Positions 36,442 to 45,360 of a stretch of DNA of 64,000 nt are shown piece after piece; within the stretch, counting starts at the first letter, position 1, and every line of letters starts with the position of its first letter. The DNA is from Polynucleobacter hirudinilacicola (lineage in GTDB: Bacteria; Pseudomonadota; Gammaproteobacteria; Burkholderiales; Burkholderiaceae): assembly GCF_002192535.1 (NCBI RefSeq), contig NZ_NAIA01000003.1, positions 62,001 through 126,000 on the forward strand, given 5' to 3'. Made by a program: the position numbers and the translations under genes. Under the pieces are notes generated by a model. That model had not been told where the DNA came from. It searched no databases and saw nothing but the letters and a program-made list of their open reading frames with translations.

Positions 36442-37058
36442 GTGGTTTGATGGATTTCTTATCAGGCGTTAGTTTCTTTGGGCTATCTGGGTATGAGCTA
36501 CTTGCTATCTATACCTTGCCTGGAGTGTCGTACGCCCTATTTCACTTGGCGAAAGAATATCTCAATCGTCCTTCTAAATTTGCAAGAGGCATGCTGGCTG
36601 CTATAGGCAAGAAAAGAAGTGTTGCTGATCATCTTATCAATGGCTTTGCTTACACCATTGCTTTCCTGTGCATTGCCTTTGGCTGGCCTCTATTTGGTAT
36701 TTGGGCAATCTTTCAATCTAGGAAAGAAGCTGCTCTAGAGATTGAGAGGAATAAGCCTGACTTTAATTGTTTGCCAGAACATTTAATTTGCAAGGTAGAT
36801 CCGCATGATGCTGAGATAGCAAGTTATGTTGTTGATCCTCTTGGCACAGTTCCACCTCTACCCTTTGGCCACCTTAATCAAGGTTGGGTAAATTTCCTGA
36901 CCGAGATGTTGGAGCCCGAGGATGAGATGTGGTCCTTCTACATTCCCAAGGGCGGTGAGCAGGGAAAGCATCGCTTTGCAGCTAGCAGTGCTATTCGGGG
37001 ATATGCCAAGGTTTGCAATGGCGAGATTCTTGGAGAATTTATATATGAGCGTGATTAG
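36438..37058 (+). CDS. Hypothetical membrane protein
   Basis: TM segments LINGFAYTIAFLCIAFGWPLFGIWAIF. Confidence 0.6.
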   Translation: MSGLMDFLSGVSFFGLSGYELLAIYTLPGVSYALFHLAKEYLNRPSKFARGMLAAIGKKRSVADHLINGFAYTIAFLCIAFGWPLFGIWAIFQSRKEAALEIERNKPDFNCLPEHLICKVDPHDAEIASYVVDPLGTVPPLPFGHLNQGWVNFLTEMLEPEDEMWSFYIPKGGEQGKHRFAASSAIRGYAKVCNGEILGEFIYERD

Positions 37059-37134
37059 TCAAACCTTGATTCCGAATGGTTGTTAGGTCATATTTGGGAG
37101 TAGTAACATAGTAATTAGCGATATATACGAAACT

Positions 37135-39372
37135 ATGACCACAATAATTCCGCCCAACATTAGCGATTACACCGCAAGAAATATTTCGCTCAAACAACTT
37201 AGACTATGGAGTGAGTCTGGTGACGGTCACAAACAAGAGCTCATCAAGCTCCTAAAAGAAATTCGGGGGAAACTTGCAAGGGGTGCATCACCCTCAAAGG
37301 TCATTACCTTTGCCACAAAAAGTCTCGAGGCTTTTTACTCCAAAAAGGAAGTTAGGGGCGAGGTTCAGCTGTTAAATAATCGCCACATTGTATTTAAGCT
37401 AATGTTTCCTGGAGTCAATGACCAAGATCTGCAGTTTTGCCTAGTTTATGGAGAGATTAACGGAAGAACTAAGGCCTGCAAGTTTGATGAGACAACACCC
37501 ATTAAGATCAGTGCACATGCACTACAAAGACTTCTTGCCAGGCTCGATGTTAGCTCTGATAGTAAAGCTTTGGATGAGCTATATAGCTGTATAAAGTTAG
37601 CAATCCCATGGCACCAGGCTGCTTCCGAAACTGATGCGCAGTGCTGGCCCTTGATGAGTGAGCATGGATTTTTTGTTGGCGCACCTTCCCCCGACTCCTT
37701 AGTTACAACACTGATTACATGGATGAAGGCAGATGGTCTCAGCAAAAAATGGCTTGAACCACTTGAAAATTTATGGCGCCTGAAATCAAAAAAACCGAGG
37801 ACACTAGAAGATCCAGTGTTTGCTCAGGAATTTCTCATTTCATTTCCTTGGATGCTTAAAGAACATGTACCAGGTCTAGATCTACCAAGCTTAGCTTGGG
37901 AGTCAAAAGATCTAGATAGGAAAAATGATCCGATATCCCATGAGAATACAGATGATCTTATGGAACAGGATGTTGAGGACAACCAAGAAATTACTACGTA
38001 TAAAAAAAGATCGGTATCTTATTTATCGGGCCTTAACTATAGCAATACGCCGCCGCCATTAAAAATATATGATCAGATTAAAGGGTTAGTTGTTCAAAAG
38101 AGGGCTGATGGAAATATTATTGTTGGGCTAAAAAATGGTTGGGTTGGAAAAATACCTAAGATTTCCATTGAAAAAGGTAGTCTCCTGATTGAAAACTATA
38201 TTGAACCCGAGATCGGAGATGAGATTGCAGTCTCCATCCAAAAAATTAAACGCTGGATTGATGAAGATGCTTTCCTCATATCACTTGATCCAGTAGATAT
38301 ATCCGACGCTCATTGGGCTGAAATTGAAAAACTTATACCCATTAATAGCCAAGTATTTGGCAAAATCTCTGTTGATTTAAAGAATAAGTTTGGCGTACAG
38401 CTATCAGATGGCCATCGCGGTTTGATAGATAAAACTGATGTAATAACGTATTTACAGGCTACAAATAATACCGATATAAACCTTTTTAATTTGGAGCTTG
38501 AGTTTAATGTCATCGGATTTAATGCGCCGAAAAAGAATTTATTGCTAAGCATTCCCAACCTAACAGAGCTCCATAAAACTTCAATAATTGAGAAAATACA
38601 AATTGGTAAAACCTATCACGGAACCTGCATACGTTTTTGCAATAATTTTTCACAAATTCAACTAGACAATGGTTACACAGGAGTGCTGCATAGAAATAAT
38701 TCCTGGGGTCTACCCCTTCCAAACGTCGGGGATTCTGTTGAAGTAAATTCAATCTATCTTGATCCAACTGAAAATGAAATTTGGTTGTCAAGAATTCATG
38801 AAAAATTGATCTCAGAATATTTTAATTGCCTACCAGTAACAGATACACTTTGGAATTCTTTTGTTAACAATCACTCTGAAGGCGATATCGTTGAGGTACA
38901 AGTTAAAGACTGGATTGAAGGTAGTCAAGGTTTCATAGTGGCTACCAGATGCGGTATGCGGGGTCTAATGTCGAAAAAGGAGTTCACATGGTACGAACTA
39001 GGCACAACTCAAGACATCACTCTTGGCGATATATTTACTGTAAAGATTACCAAGATAAATAACTTAAAGAGAAAGGTGGCCTTCTCCAAGAAAATGGCCG
39101 AACCGCACGCCCTTGATGATCCTAAAGTTCTGAGTCATAAAGGGGAGGTTTTTTCAGGGCAAATCACATCAATAGTAGATTACGGGTATTTTATTGCCAT
39201 TCCCCAATTAAAAGCCGATGGATTACTTCATAAATCTAAAATTCCTGAGGGTGTATCGTTCTCAAAAAATGAGTTAATCAAAGTATCTATTGCTGATATA
39301 GATTTGCAGAAAAAAAGAATTAGTTTGTCACTTGTCCAAGAGAATCAAGATCGAAATATATCTAAAATTTAA
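37135..39372 (+). CDS. Large multi-S1-domain RNA-binding protein with unknown N-terminal domain
   Basis: Clear C-terminal S1 (GEVFSGQITSIVDYGYFIAIPQLKADGLLHKSKIPEGVSFSKNELIKVSIADIDLQKKRISLSL) plus several S1-like units. Confidence 0.75.
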   Translation: MTTIIPPNISDYTARNISLKQLRLWSESGDGHKQELIKLLKEIRGKLARGASPSKVITFATKSLEAFYSKKEVRGEVQLLNNRHIVFKLMFPGVNDQDLQFCLVYGEINGRTKACKFDETTPIKISAHALQRLLARLDVSSDSKALDELYSCIKLAIPWHQAASETDAQCWPLMSEHGFFVGAPSPDSLVTTLITWMKADGLSKKWLEPLENLWRLKSKKPRTLEDPVFAQEFLISFPWMLKEHVPGLDLPSLAWESKDLDRKNDPISHENTDDLMEQDVEDNQEITTYKKRSVSYLSGLNYSNTPPPLKIYDQIKGLVVQKRADGNIIVGLKNGWVGKIPKISIEKGSLLIENYIEPEIGDEIAVSIQKIKRWIDEDAFLISLDPVDISDAHWAEIEKLIPINSQVFGKISVDLKNKFGVQLSDGHRGLIDKTDVITYLQATNNTDINLFNLELEFNVIGFNAPKKNLLLSIPNLTELHKTSIIEKIQIGKTYHGTCIRFCNNFSQIQLDNGYTGVLHRNNSWGLPLPNVGDSVEVNSIYLDPTENEIWLSRIHEKLISEYFNCLPVTDTLWNSFVNNHSEGDIVEVQVKDWIEGSQGFIVATRCGMRGLMSKKEFTWYELGTTQDITLGDIFTVKITKINNLKRKVAFSKKMAEPHALDDPKVLSHKGEVFSGQITSIVDYGYFIAIPQLKADGLLHKSKIPEGVSFSKNELIKVSIADIDLQKKRISLSLVQENQDRNISKI

Positions 39373-39403
39373 TCTCAGGTTTTAATCAGATATTTATTCA
39401 TTG

Positions 39404-41311
39404 TTACTCATAGAAGATCTGCCCCCTCATATCTTTTATGAAGACTTGATAGAAATCTTTCCAGTTCTCTAGCTCTCTGGGCTCACAGACTGCTCCCGGC
39501 CTTTGAATAGCTAACTTTCTAACAACAAAGATATTATTCTTTACTTCGCTGTAAGTGGCTTCGTATTCAATGCCAGCTTTTTTGTAGCTGACATTTGGTG
39601 GAATGCGTGTCACCTTGGTATTGGCCGGGAATCTGATTTGATAGGATTCACCAACCGTTCTAGTAGCGCAGGTATATGGCACCGTGAATTTCTCTGGAGG
39701 CCTATCGTTAGCAATGGAGGCTAACTCTCCTGGCGCAAGGCCGACTGGTACTGTGATCGCTCCCGGTCCTGGCACATTAGCAATCGCATCAAGAGTGAAC
39801 TCGGTATTGGTCGTAAAGGGTTTATCTAGGTCATAGACATAGCTAGTGGTGATCTTGCCCTCGCCTGTTTGTCTAAATTTAGCTAATTGGTTTTTGACTA
39901 ACTTATCTGAAAGTGTAGTTTCAGCGCCTTCGTATTTATAACGGGCATTGATTTCTGCGCTGCCAAAGTACATGGTGTGAGCTTTACCGGTAATGCGACC
40001 ATCTTTTTCTATTTGCATAGTGATGCCGGTTGCAGTCTCGCTATCCTCTTTCTTCGGCTTGGGTGTACTTCCAACTTTAGCTAACTTTGTAAGTAGTACC
40101 GGTTTATCCATTTCATCACTAGGCAACGTGCCATATGGCGCCATCTCATCTGTAGAGTCCAGAAATAGATTCCAGGCAGGTATATAGGTAATGACATGAT
40201 TAAAGGGTCCAAGTACAGGGTATTTAGGCAGCGTGTAAGCGCTACCTGAATTAATCAATGCACTGGTAGCGTCAATTCCTTTGGCCGCTAGTAAAGTAAT
40301 TAAGAGCGCATTGTGATCCTTGCAGTCTCCGTAGCGGTTTCTGAGAATACTATTGGCATCATGAGGAACTATGCCTCCGTCACCTAAGTAGATCGCCACA
40401 TACCGAATGTTTCTGGTGACCCAGTTATAGAGCGCTCTGGCCTGCTCTTTTTTGAGGTCTAGCTTTGGATCAGCCGCTACTTTCTTTTCCAAACCTTTGG
40501 TGATTTCATCTGCTTGCTTTTGAATTTCTGGGGTGATGATGAATTTGTCTTTAATGCGCTCTTCATAAGCCTTGGCAAAAGCCTCTTGGCTTGGGAAGCT
40601 GGAAATATAAATGTGAGGCGCATAGTCACCGCTAGAGACTTGGTATTGCTCTTTCTTCTTCATCTGCAGGTTCTGATAGGTATAACTTACCTGACGCATG
40701 CCATCTACCACTTCATCCTTTGTCTGCTTAACTCCCTTGATATCGGTATAGAGCTTTAAGTCCTCTGGGTAACTGAGGCTGTATTCATAAGAACGTATTT
40801 CTACGCTGGGCGAGAAAATCAGCCTTGTATAAAAATAGCCTGGTAGCAATGGCTTATACGTAGTGAGCTTAGTCTTGTAATAGGTTTTAGAGCCTGGCGT
40901 CACCTTCGGAAAGATGATGATCTTATGTTTTTGATCAGAGAACATGGCCGCGCCCGAGCTATTGTCATCTTCCACTGTGCGGATGGCATTAGCTGCTACT
41001 GGAATCTTTTCTCCTTTGGGGGTAATGGTATAAGCCTCAAGCACTTCTAGCTTGGATAGTGTTGAGTTATATGGCAAGTCAGCCTGCGATTCTGAATCAA
41101 CGACTAATTGTGATTTCACCAAGGTAGTGAGCTCATTTATCTCGACAACTGTGCCATCAGCCTGAATGGTTTCTGTGATGATGGCTTTTTCAATAGCAGT
41201 AAGAGATTCCAGTTCCCCTCTTCCTGCGCTTGTAATGCCTACATTTGCGAGTAGGAGAAATCCTAATAGAACTGCGCCTAGACTACTGATGGATTGAATT
41301 GCAAATTTCAT
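39404..41311 (-). CDS. DUF3857 / transglutaminase-like domain secreted protein
   Basis: ALYNWVTRNIRYVAIYLGDGGIVPHDANSILRNRYGDCKDHNALLITLLAAKGI catalytic Cys region; signal peptide. Confidence 0.85.
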   Translation of the reverse strand: MKFAIQSISSLGAVLLGFLLLANVGITSAGRGELESLTAIEKAIITETIQADGTVVEINELTTLVKSQLVVDSESQADLPYNSTLSKLEVLEAYTITPKGEKIPVAANAIRTVEDDNSSGAAMFSDQKHKIIIFPKVTPGSKTYYKTKLTTYKPLLPGYFYTRLIFSPSVEIRSYEYSLSYPEDLKLYTDIKGVKQTKDEVVDGMRQVSYTYQNLQMKKKEQYQVSSGDYAPHIYISSFPSQEAFAKAYEERIKDKFIITPEIQKQADEITKGLEKKVAADPKLDLKKEQARALYNWVTRNIRYVAIYLGDGGIVPHDANSILRNRYGDCKDHNALLITLLAAKGIDATSALINSGSAYTLPKYPVLGPFNHVITYIPAWNLFLDSTDEMAPYGTLPSDEMDKPVLLTKLAKVGSTPKPKKEDSETATGITMQIEKDGRITGKAHTMYFGSAEINARYKYEGAETTLSDKLVKNQLAKFRQTGEGKITTSYVYDLDKPFTTNTEFTLDAIANVPGPGAITVPVGLAPGELASIANDRPPEKFTVPYTCATRTVGESYQIRFPANTKVTRIPPNVSYKKAGIEYEATYSEVKNNIFVVRKLAIQRPGAVCEPRELENWKDFYQVFIKDMRGQIFYE

Positions 41312-41318
41312 AATAGTT

Positions 41319-41606
41319 TTAGCGCTTTACGTAGGATTGAATGTAGGCTTTGCGCATGGTTATATCGCTGACCATTGGCATACCAGCATGTTGCAGAACG
41401 ATCGCAGAGGGTTCTTGCATCATTGCCTTGCAAGGCGAATATGGATTGCCTTTAGCATCTCTGAGTTTGAATTTAGGTAAGCCCAAAATCTTAGCGCCAT
41501 CCACAAAGGCAGCAACAGCCAACGGTCTTGAGAGTGGCACCCCTGAATTACCACTTGGCGAGACCTGTAATGGCATGAAGGTGATGAAAACGAGTGAACT
41601 GAGCAT
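41319..41606 (-). CDS. Hypothetical secreted protein
   Basis: N-terminal hydrophobic leader; follows the same strand as DUF3857 gene. Confidence 0.4.
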   Translation of the reverse strand: MLSSLVFITFMPLQVSPSGNSGVPLSRPLAVAAFVDGAKILGLPKFKLRDAKGNPYSPCKAMMQEPSAIVLQHAGMPMVSDITMRKAYIQSYVKR

Positions 41607-41646
41607 GGGTTCTGAGTTTTAACTAATTTAGAGTTTTTTCATTGTG

Positions 41647-41672
41647 ATGAGCTACTAGCTCATTAGGTGAGC
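41647..41672. promoter_or_regulatory. Overlapping palindromes ATGAGCTACTAGCTCAT and GCTCATTAGGTGAGC
   Basis: Read directly; upstream of 41708 gene. Confidence 0.6.
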
Positions 41673-41707
41673 CTTAAGCTTTTTAATCTAGCTCCATATA
41701 GACATTT

Positions 41708-42034
41708 ATGGAGGTAAATATGAAATACCTGATCACCCTACTTTTGATTGCCCAAGCGATTCTTTTAGTACGCGGGGCTGCTGCACAGGCTATTTATGGT
41801 CCGACCGGTGAATACCGCGGCTATAGCCAAACTTCGCCAAGTGGCGTAACGAATGTCTATAACGCTACCGGCCAGAATGTTCAGTCCTTTCAAACCGATA
41901 ACGGGCAGACTAATTTTTATAGCCCCCAGGGCGCGTACCAAGGAACTTCCACTACTCCTTTTTACGCAACCCCTAATACGTCGATTAATGCACCGCGCCA
42001 AGCACCTCAGGCACCCTCTGTGAAAGGTTGGTAA
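41708..42034 (+). CDS. Small secreted protein with GPTGEYRGYSQTSPSGVTNVYNATG motif
   Basis: Signal peptide; shared motif with 42240 gene. Confidence 0.6.
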   Translation: MEVNMKYLITLLLIAQAILLVRGAAAQAIYGPTGEYRGYSQTSPSGVTNVYNATGQNVQSFQTDNGQTNFYSPQGAYQGTSTTPFYATPNTSINAPRQAPQAPSVKGW

Positions 42035-42037
42035 GAA

Positions 42038-42229
42038 ATGAAAAGATTACTTATTGCCGCATTGTTGGCTAGCTTCATGATCCCTTGTTTTGCAAGGACT
42101 GATGGCGGAGGCAAAAAGAGTTCTCAAAAATATAACAACCCAAGTGGTCATGAAAATTGCTACTACTGCTGGAAGGACTTAAGTACGACCTATACGCCCT
42201 CCCGCCACAAATACGCTAAAAAATCTTAA
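42038..42229 (+). CDS. Small secreted hypothetical protein
   Basis: Signal peptide MKRLLIAALLASFMIPCFA, basic C-terminus. Confidence 0.5.
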   Translation: MKRLLIAALLASFMIPCFARTDGGGKKSSQKYNNPSGHENCYYCWKDLSTTYTPSRHKYAKKS

Positions 42230-42239
42230 GGAGATCTAA

Positions 42240-42545
42240 ATGAAACAATTCCTTTGCATAAGCGCACTTCTTATCTCTAGCGGCAGTTATGCCCAGGTAA
42301 CTAGTTGGGAAAACTCGCCTTTCAATTACAACAATAGCCAGTACAACTACAACAATAGTTCGTATAACTACAATAACTCGCCATATAACTACAACAACAG
42401 TCAATACAACTACAACGCCAATAACGGCGTGTACGACAACAGCGGCAACCGTATTGGGTATGAGACCCAATCTCCGACAGGCGTGACTAATGTCTTTGAT
42501 AACAACGGAAATCGGATTGGGTACTCCCCTAGCAAAAGACAATGA
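42240..42545 (+). CDS. Secreted YNYNNS tandem-repeat protein
   Basis: Signal peptide; repeats FNYNNSQYNYNNSSYNYNNSPYNYNNSQYNYN. Confidence 0.6.
   Translation: MKQFLCISALLISSGSYAQVTSWENSPFNYNNSQYNYNNSSYNYNNSPYNYNNSQYNYNANNGVYDNSGNRIGYETQSPTGVTNVFDNNGNRIGYSPSKRQ
42321..42419 (+). repeat. 21-bp in-frame tandem repeat (about 4.7 copies)
   Basis: TACAACTACAACAATAGYNNN units. Confidence 0.8.
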
Positions 42546-43099
42546 TCGCCGAAATGATTATCGATACCGAGGAGTTTCTGGCGGTATTGAAGCGATTAAA
42601 GCCCAGAAAAACGACGAAGGCCTCCTTAGCTGAAGAGCTTTATATTGCACTCTTTAATGGTGAGGCCATCTTCTGCTTAAGAGGGGTCCAGACTAGATGC
42701 TTGGTTGAGAAATCAATCAATTGGAGGGGTTACATTGAAGTCAATTCTGGGGTTGTACTGTCATTCTTAGCGGCACGGCCTGCCGGGCCGAATATTAAGC
42801 TGAGCGTTCGTGGTGATGTATTTCAGATAGAGAACATTAAAGTGCCCTGTAAGACCATGCAATCCCCAGAGTGGATTACTGCAATGAGCTTTGAGGCTCA
42901 CCTACATGATGATCCTAAAGCTAAACCTCACACCATCAATTTGTATTGCCCAAAATGCGGCAAGAAGCGCGGGGAACTCTTTAAACAAAAGCTTGTGAAG
43001 CAAAGGGAACTGGGTGATCCACCGCCCCCAAAATATCCAAGCTCTAGAAGATGTGCGGCTTGTAGGCATGAATGGCTAGAATTTGCTGACGTATTATGA
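42542..43099 (+). CDS. Hypothetical protein with C-terminal zinc ribbon
   Basis: YCPKCGKKRGELF...SRRCAACRHEW; overlaps next gene by ATGA. Confidence 0.6.
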   Translation: MIAEMIIDTEEFLAVLKRLKPRKTTKASLAEELYIALFNGEAIFCLRGVQTRCLVEKSINWRGYIEVNSGVVLSFLAARPAGPNIKLSVRGDVFQIENIKVPCKTMQSPEWITAMSFEAHLHDDPKAKPHTINLYCPKCGKKRGELFKQKLVKQRELGDPPPPKYPSSRRCAACRHEWLEFADVL

Positions 43100-43512
43100 A
43101 TAAATTACTCTTCTTGGATTTTGATGGAGTACTTCACCCGACTCACTTCGCTGGGCAAGCTCCTTTTAATAGAGCTCATCTTCTTGAGAAAACTCTTGAA
43201 AGATCAAATATCGGAATTGTGATTTCTTCGAGTTGGCGCTTCACACATAGCCTTGAAAAGCTACAGAAACTATTACCAAACTCAATCTCCAGTCTGGTTA
43301 TTGGCGTTACTGGATCACCAGTCATTGGCAAACATCCACGCTATCAAGAGATTATGAATTTTTTACAATCTCATGGGTCTAGTAACTGGAAGGCCTTAGA
43401 CGACTCCTATTGGGAATTTCCAACTCCTTGCCCAGAACTCATTCGCTGCAACCCCAATACCGGAATCTCAGAAAAGCAGATTCAAGAATTACGTCATTGG
43501 ATGATTGCGTGA
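43096..43512 (+). CDS. HAD-domain protein (Swiss-Army-Knife RNA-repair-associated type)
   Basis: LLFLDFDGVLHPTHF...IVISSSWRFTHSLEKLQKLLP...WKALDDSYWEF. Confidence 0.75.
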   Translation: MNKLLFLDFDGVLHPTHFAGQAPFNRAHLLEKTLERSNIGIVISSSWRFTHSLEKLQKLLPNSISSLVIGVTGSPVIGKHPRYQEIMNFLQSHGSSNWKALDDSYWEFPTPCPELIRCNPNTGISEKQIQELRHWMIA

Positions 43513-43519
43513 CGACCAC

Positions 43520-43933
43520 TTATTGACCGTAAGTATTCCACCCGCCAGCACCATTGGGTAGAGTTTGTATTAGGTTTCCATTAGGCGTGTAGGTGTTGTA
43601 ACCACCCGCACCACTCGGCAATGTTTGAGTCACCCCTCCATTGGGTCCATAGGTGTTGTAACCACCCGCACCATTTGGCAAGGTTTGCGTGAGCTGTCCA
43701 TTTGGTGAATAGGTGTTGTAACCACCGGCGCCGTTAGGTAATGTCTGTGTCAACTGCCCATTTGGCCCATAAGAGTTGTAACCGCCAGCCCCATTAGGCA
43801 ATGTCTGAGTGAGTGCCCCGTTGCGACCATAGGTGTTGTAACCTCCTGCGCCGTTGGGTAATGTCTGAATGGGTTGGGCCAATACAAAGTTGCTTGCAGT
43901 ACCAAATATCACTACAGTGATTAATTTTTTCAT
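43520..43933 (-). CDS. Secreted protein made of 20-aa repeats (QTLPNGAGGYNTYGPNGxLT)
   Basis: Signal peptide then six repeat units. Confidence 0.7.
   Translation of the reverse strand: MKKLITVVIFGTASNFVLAQPIQTLPNGAGGYNTYGRNGALTQTLPNGAGGYNSYGPNGQLTQTLPNGAGGYNTYSPNGQLTQTLPNGAGGYNTYGPNGGVTQTLPSGAGGYNTYTPNGNLIQTLPNGAGGWNTYGQ
43523..43867 (-). repeat. 60-bp coding tandem repeat, about 5.75 copies
   Basis: Six units of QTLPNGAGGYNTYGPNGxLT. Confidence 0.9.
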
Positions 43934-43950
43934 TGTTTTTTCTTATGTTA

Positions 43951-44301
43951 TTAGAGCGCCATTGGCTCTAGATTAGGTTCGGGCTCATAGTCCTCAAACT
44001 CAAAACGCATTTGCCCAGATAAAGGGGTAAGGCATCGCAAGAATCGATCTGGCACCAAACCCACTTTCTCATGCCTCAACTCCCCTTTTTTGGGTAGGTG
44101 ATAACAAATCGTATGGCCCTGAGCCAATACTTGTACGCGCCAAATTGGCATGACCTCTGTATCAAAGCCTGGCCAACGCATCAAGCCCATAGGCTCAATC
44201 ACCTTCACAATTAAGCCGCGATTAACCGAGAACTTGCTATCGGAAATCATAGCGATAGAACCTAGTTCACAACGTAAATGAATGTGTCCGTTTCTAGACA
44301 T
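43951..44301 (-). CDS. Hypothetical protein, paralogue of 44762-45118
   Basis: Shared pattern C..G..A......N.G..V..I.......W.G......W.V.V...PD..LR.LTP. Confidence 0.55.
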   Translation of the reverse strand: MSRNGHIHLRCELGSIAMISDSKFSVNRGLIVKVIEPMGLMRWPGFDTEVMPIWRVQVLAQGHTICYHLPKKGELRHEKVGLVPDRFLRCLTPLSGQMRFEFEDYEPEPNLEPMAL

Positions 44302-44761
44302 TCTTTAACCTTTTAAATTCAATATATTCATACTCGGTATGCTCTTCAAGAGTCTGACCTAGTAAATCTATTACTTCATCTCTTAGAAAAAAACGTTTGA
44401 CTCTATCTTTATCTCGAATGAAGCCATCTTTCAGTATTAGCCTGGGGTATCTAAACCCATTGTGGGTATAACTATCAGTCCAGACCTTAGGCGAGTAGAC
44501 CTCGCTAATACCCGAATGAATCAAAAGGCAGTAGTCAAAATAGTTTTTATCGCTATCTGCGCGAGCGTTGCTATAGCTATTAATCGTGTCAGCAAAATCA
44601 TCGTTTAAAACAAATTCATATGAGCAATCCCATTTAATTGCACGCTTATCCAATATCTCCTGCTGCCGAGTAGTCCATGGCCCGCCAAAGTACAGCGCAA
44701 TTGGTCTGCGATAGATCTTCTCGTCCTCTGGGATGGTGTGGTGTATTACAGGATTTTCCAA
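44294..44761 (-). CDS. Hypothetical protein
   Basis: ORF compactly packed between two paralogues. Confidence 0.55.
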   Translation of the reverse strand: MENPVIHHTIPEDEKIYRRPIALYFGGPWTTRQQEILDKRAIKWDCSYEFVLNDDFADTINSYSNARADSDKNYFDYCLLIHSGISEVYSPKVWTDSYTHNGFRYPRLILKDGFIRDKDRVKRFFLRDEVIDLLGQTLEEHTEYEYIEFKRLKNV

Positions 44762-45118
44762 TTACTCAACGCTCTCTAAACAGTCTTGCTCATATAACTC
44801 CATCTGCAACTGCTCTGACTCGGAGAATTCTTCTAAAAGATAACCTTGCGGTGGAGTCAAGCGCCTAAGGTAAATATCTGGAGCTGGCCCTGAGGTATAT
44901 GCCTCAATACCGTCTTCGCCTTCATAAAATAGTGCGCCACCTTCAGTGGCTACTTCTACATTCCAGGTGTAGAGCGGTTCACTATATCCTTGCCATTCCT
45001 GAAATCCGCCGGACGAAACAATGCGCACAATATTGCCAAGGTTTTCAGGAATCTTGCAGTTCACCGTGATGGCTAAATCACCTACCGAGCAATTGAGCTT
45101 TGAGAATTGTTCGCTCAT
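44762..45118 (-). CDS. Hypothetical protein, paralogue of 43951-44301
   Basis: As above. Confidence 0.55.
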   Translation of the reverse strand: MSEQFSKLNCSVGDLAITVNCKIPENLGNIVRIVSSGGFQEWQGYSEPLYTWNVEVATEGGALFYEGEDGIEAYTSGPAPDIYLRRLTPPQGYLLEEFSESEQLQMELYEQDCLESVE

Positions 45119-45312
45119 CTTCTTCTCCTGTATTGGGCGCGTACCTTCTCTCGCTCTACGAATAGGAGGTGGCCAAAGATACCTTGGCTACACACTAGAA
45201 AGAGGCCGAATAGAAACCACAGAACTAGGCTCAGACTTAGCCCGTTCGACGAAGCGGCCCAACTCAAAAACATGAAGAAAATACCGATAAATTTGATCAC
45301 TTTGACCTCCAT
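45115..45312 (-). CDS. Small membrane protein
   Basis: KVIKFIGIFFMFLSWAASSNGLSLSLVLWFLFGLFLVCSQGIFGHLLF; 4-bp overlap with next gene. Confidence 0.5.
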   Translation of the reverse strand: MEVKVIKFIGIFFMFLSWAASSNGLSLSLVLWFLFGLFLVCSQGIFGHLLFVEREKVRAQYRRRR

Positions 45313-45360
45313 CCAGTCTTTTGCTGTTTTGTTACTTATAGGTAGATTAATTACTTGCTA

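Noticed and set aside
43523-43867. Regularly spaced repeats resembling a CRISPR array
   Set aside because: 60-bp units are contiguous coding repeats (20 aa) with no unique spacers and no cas genes nearby.
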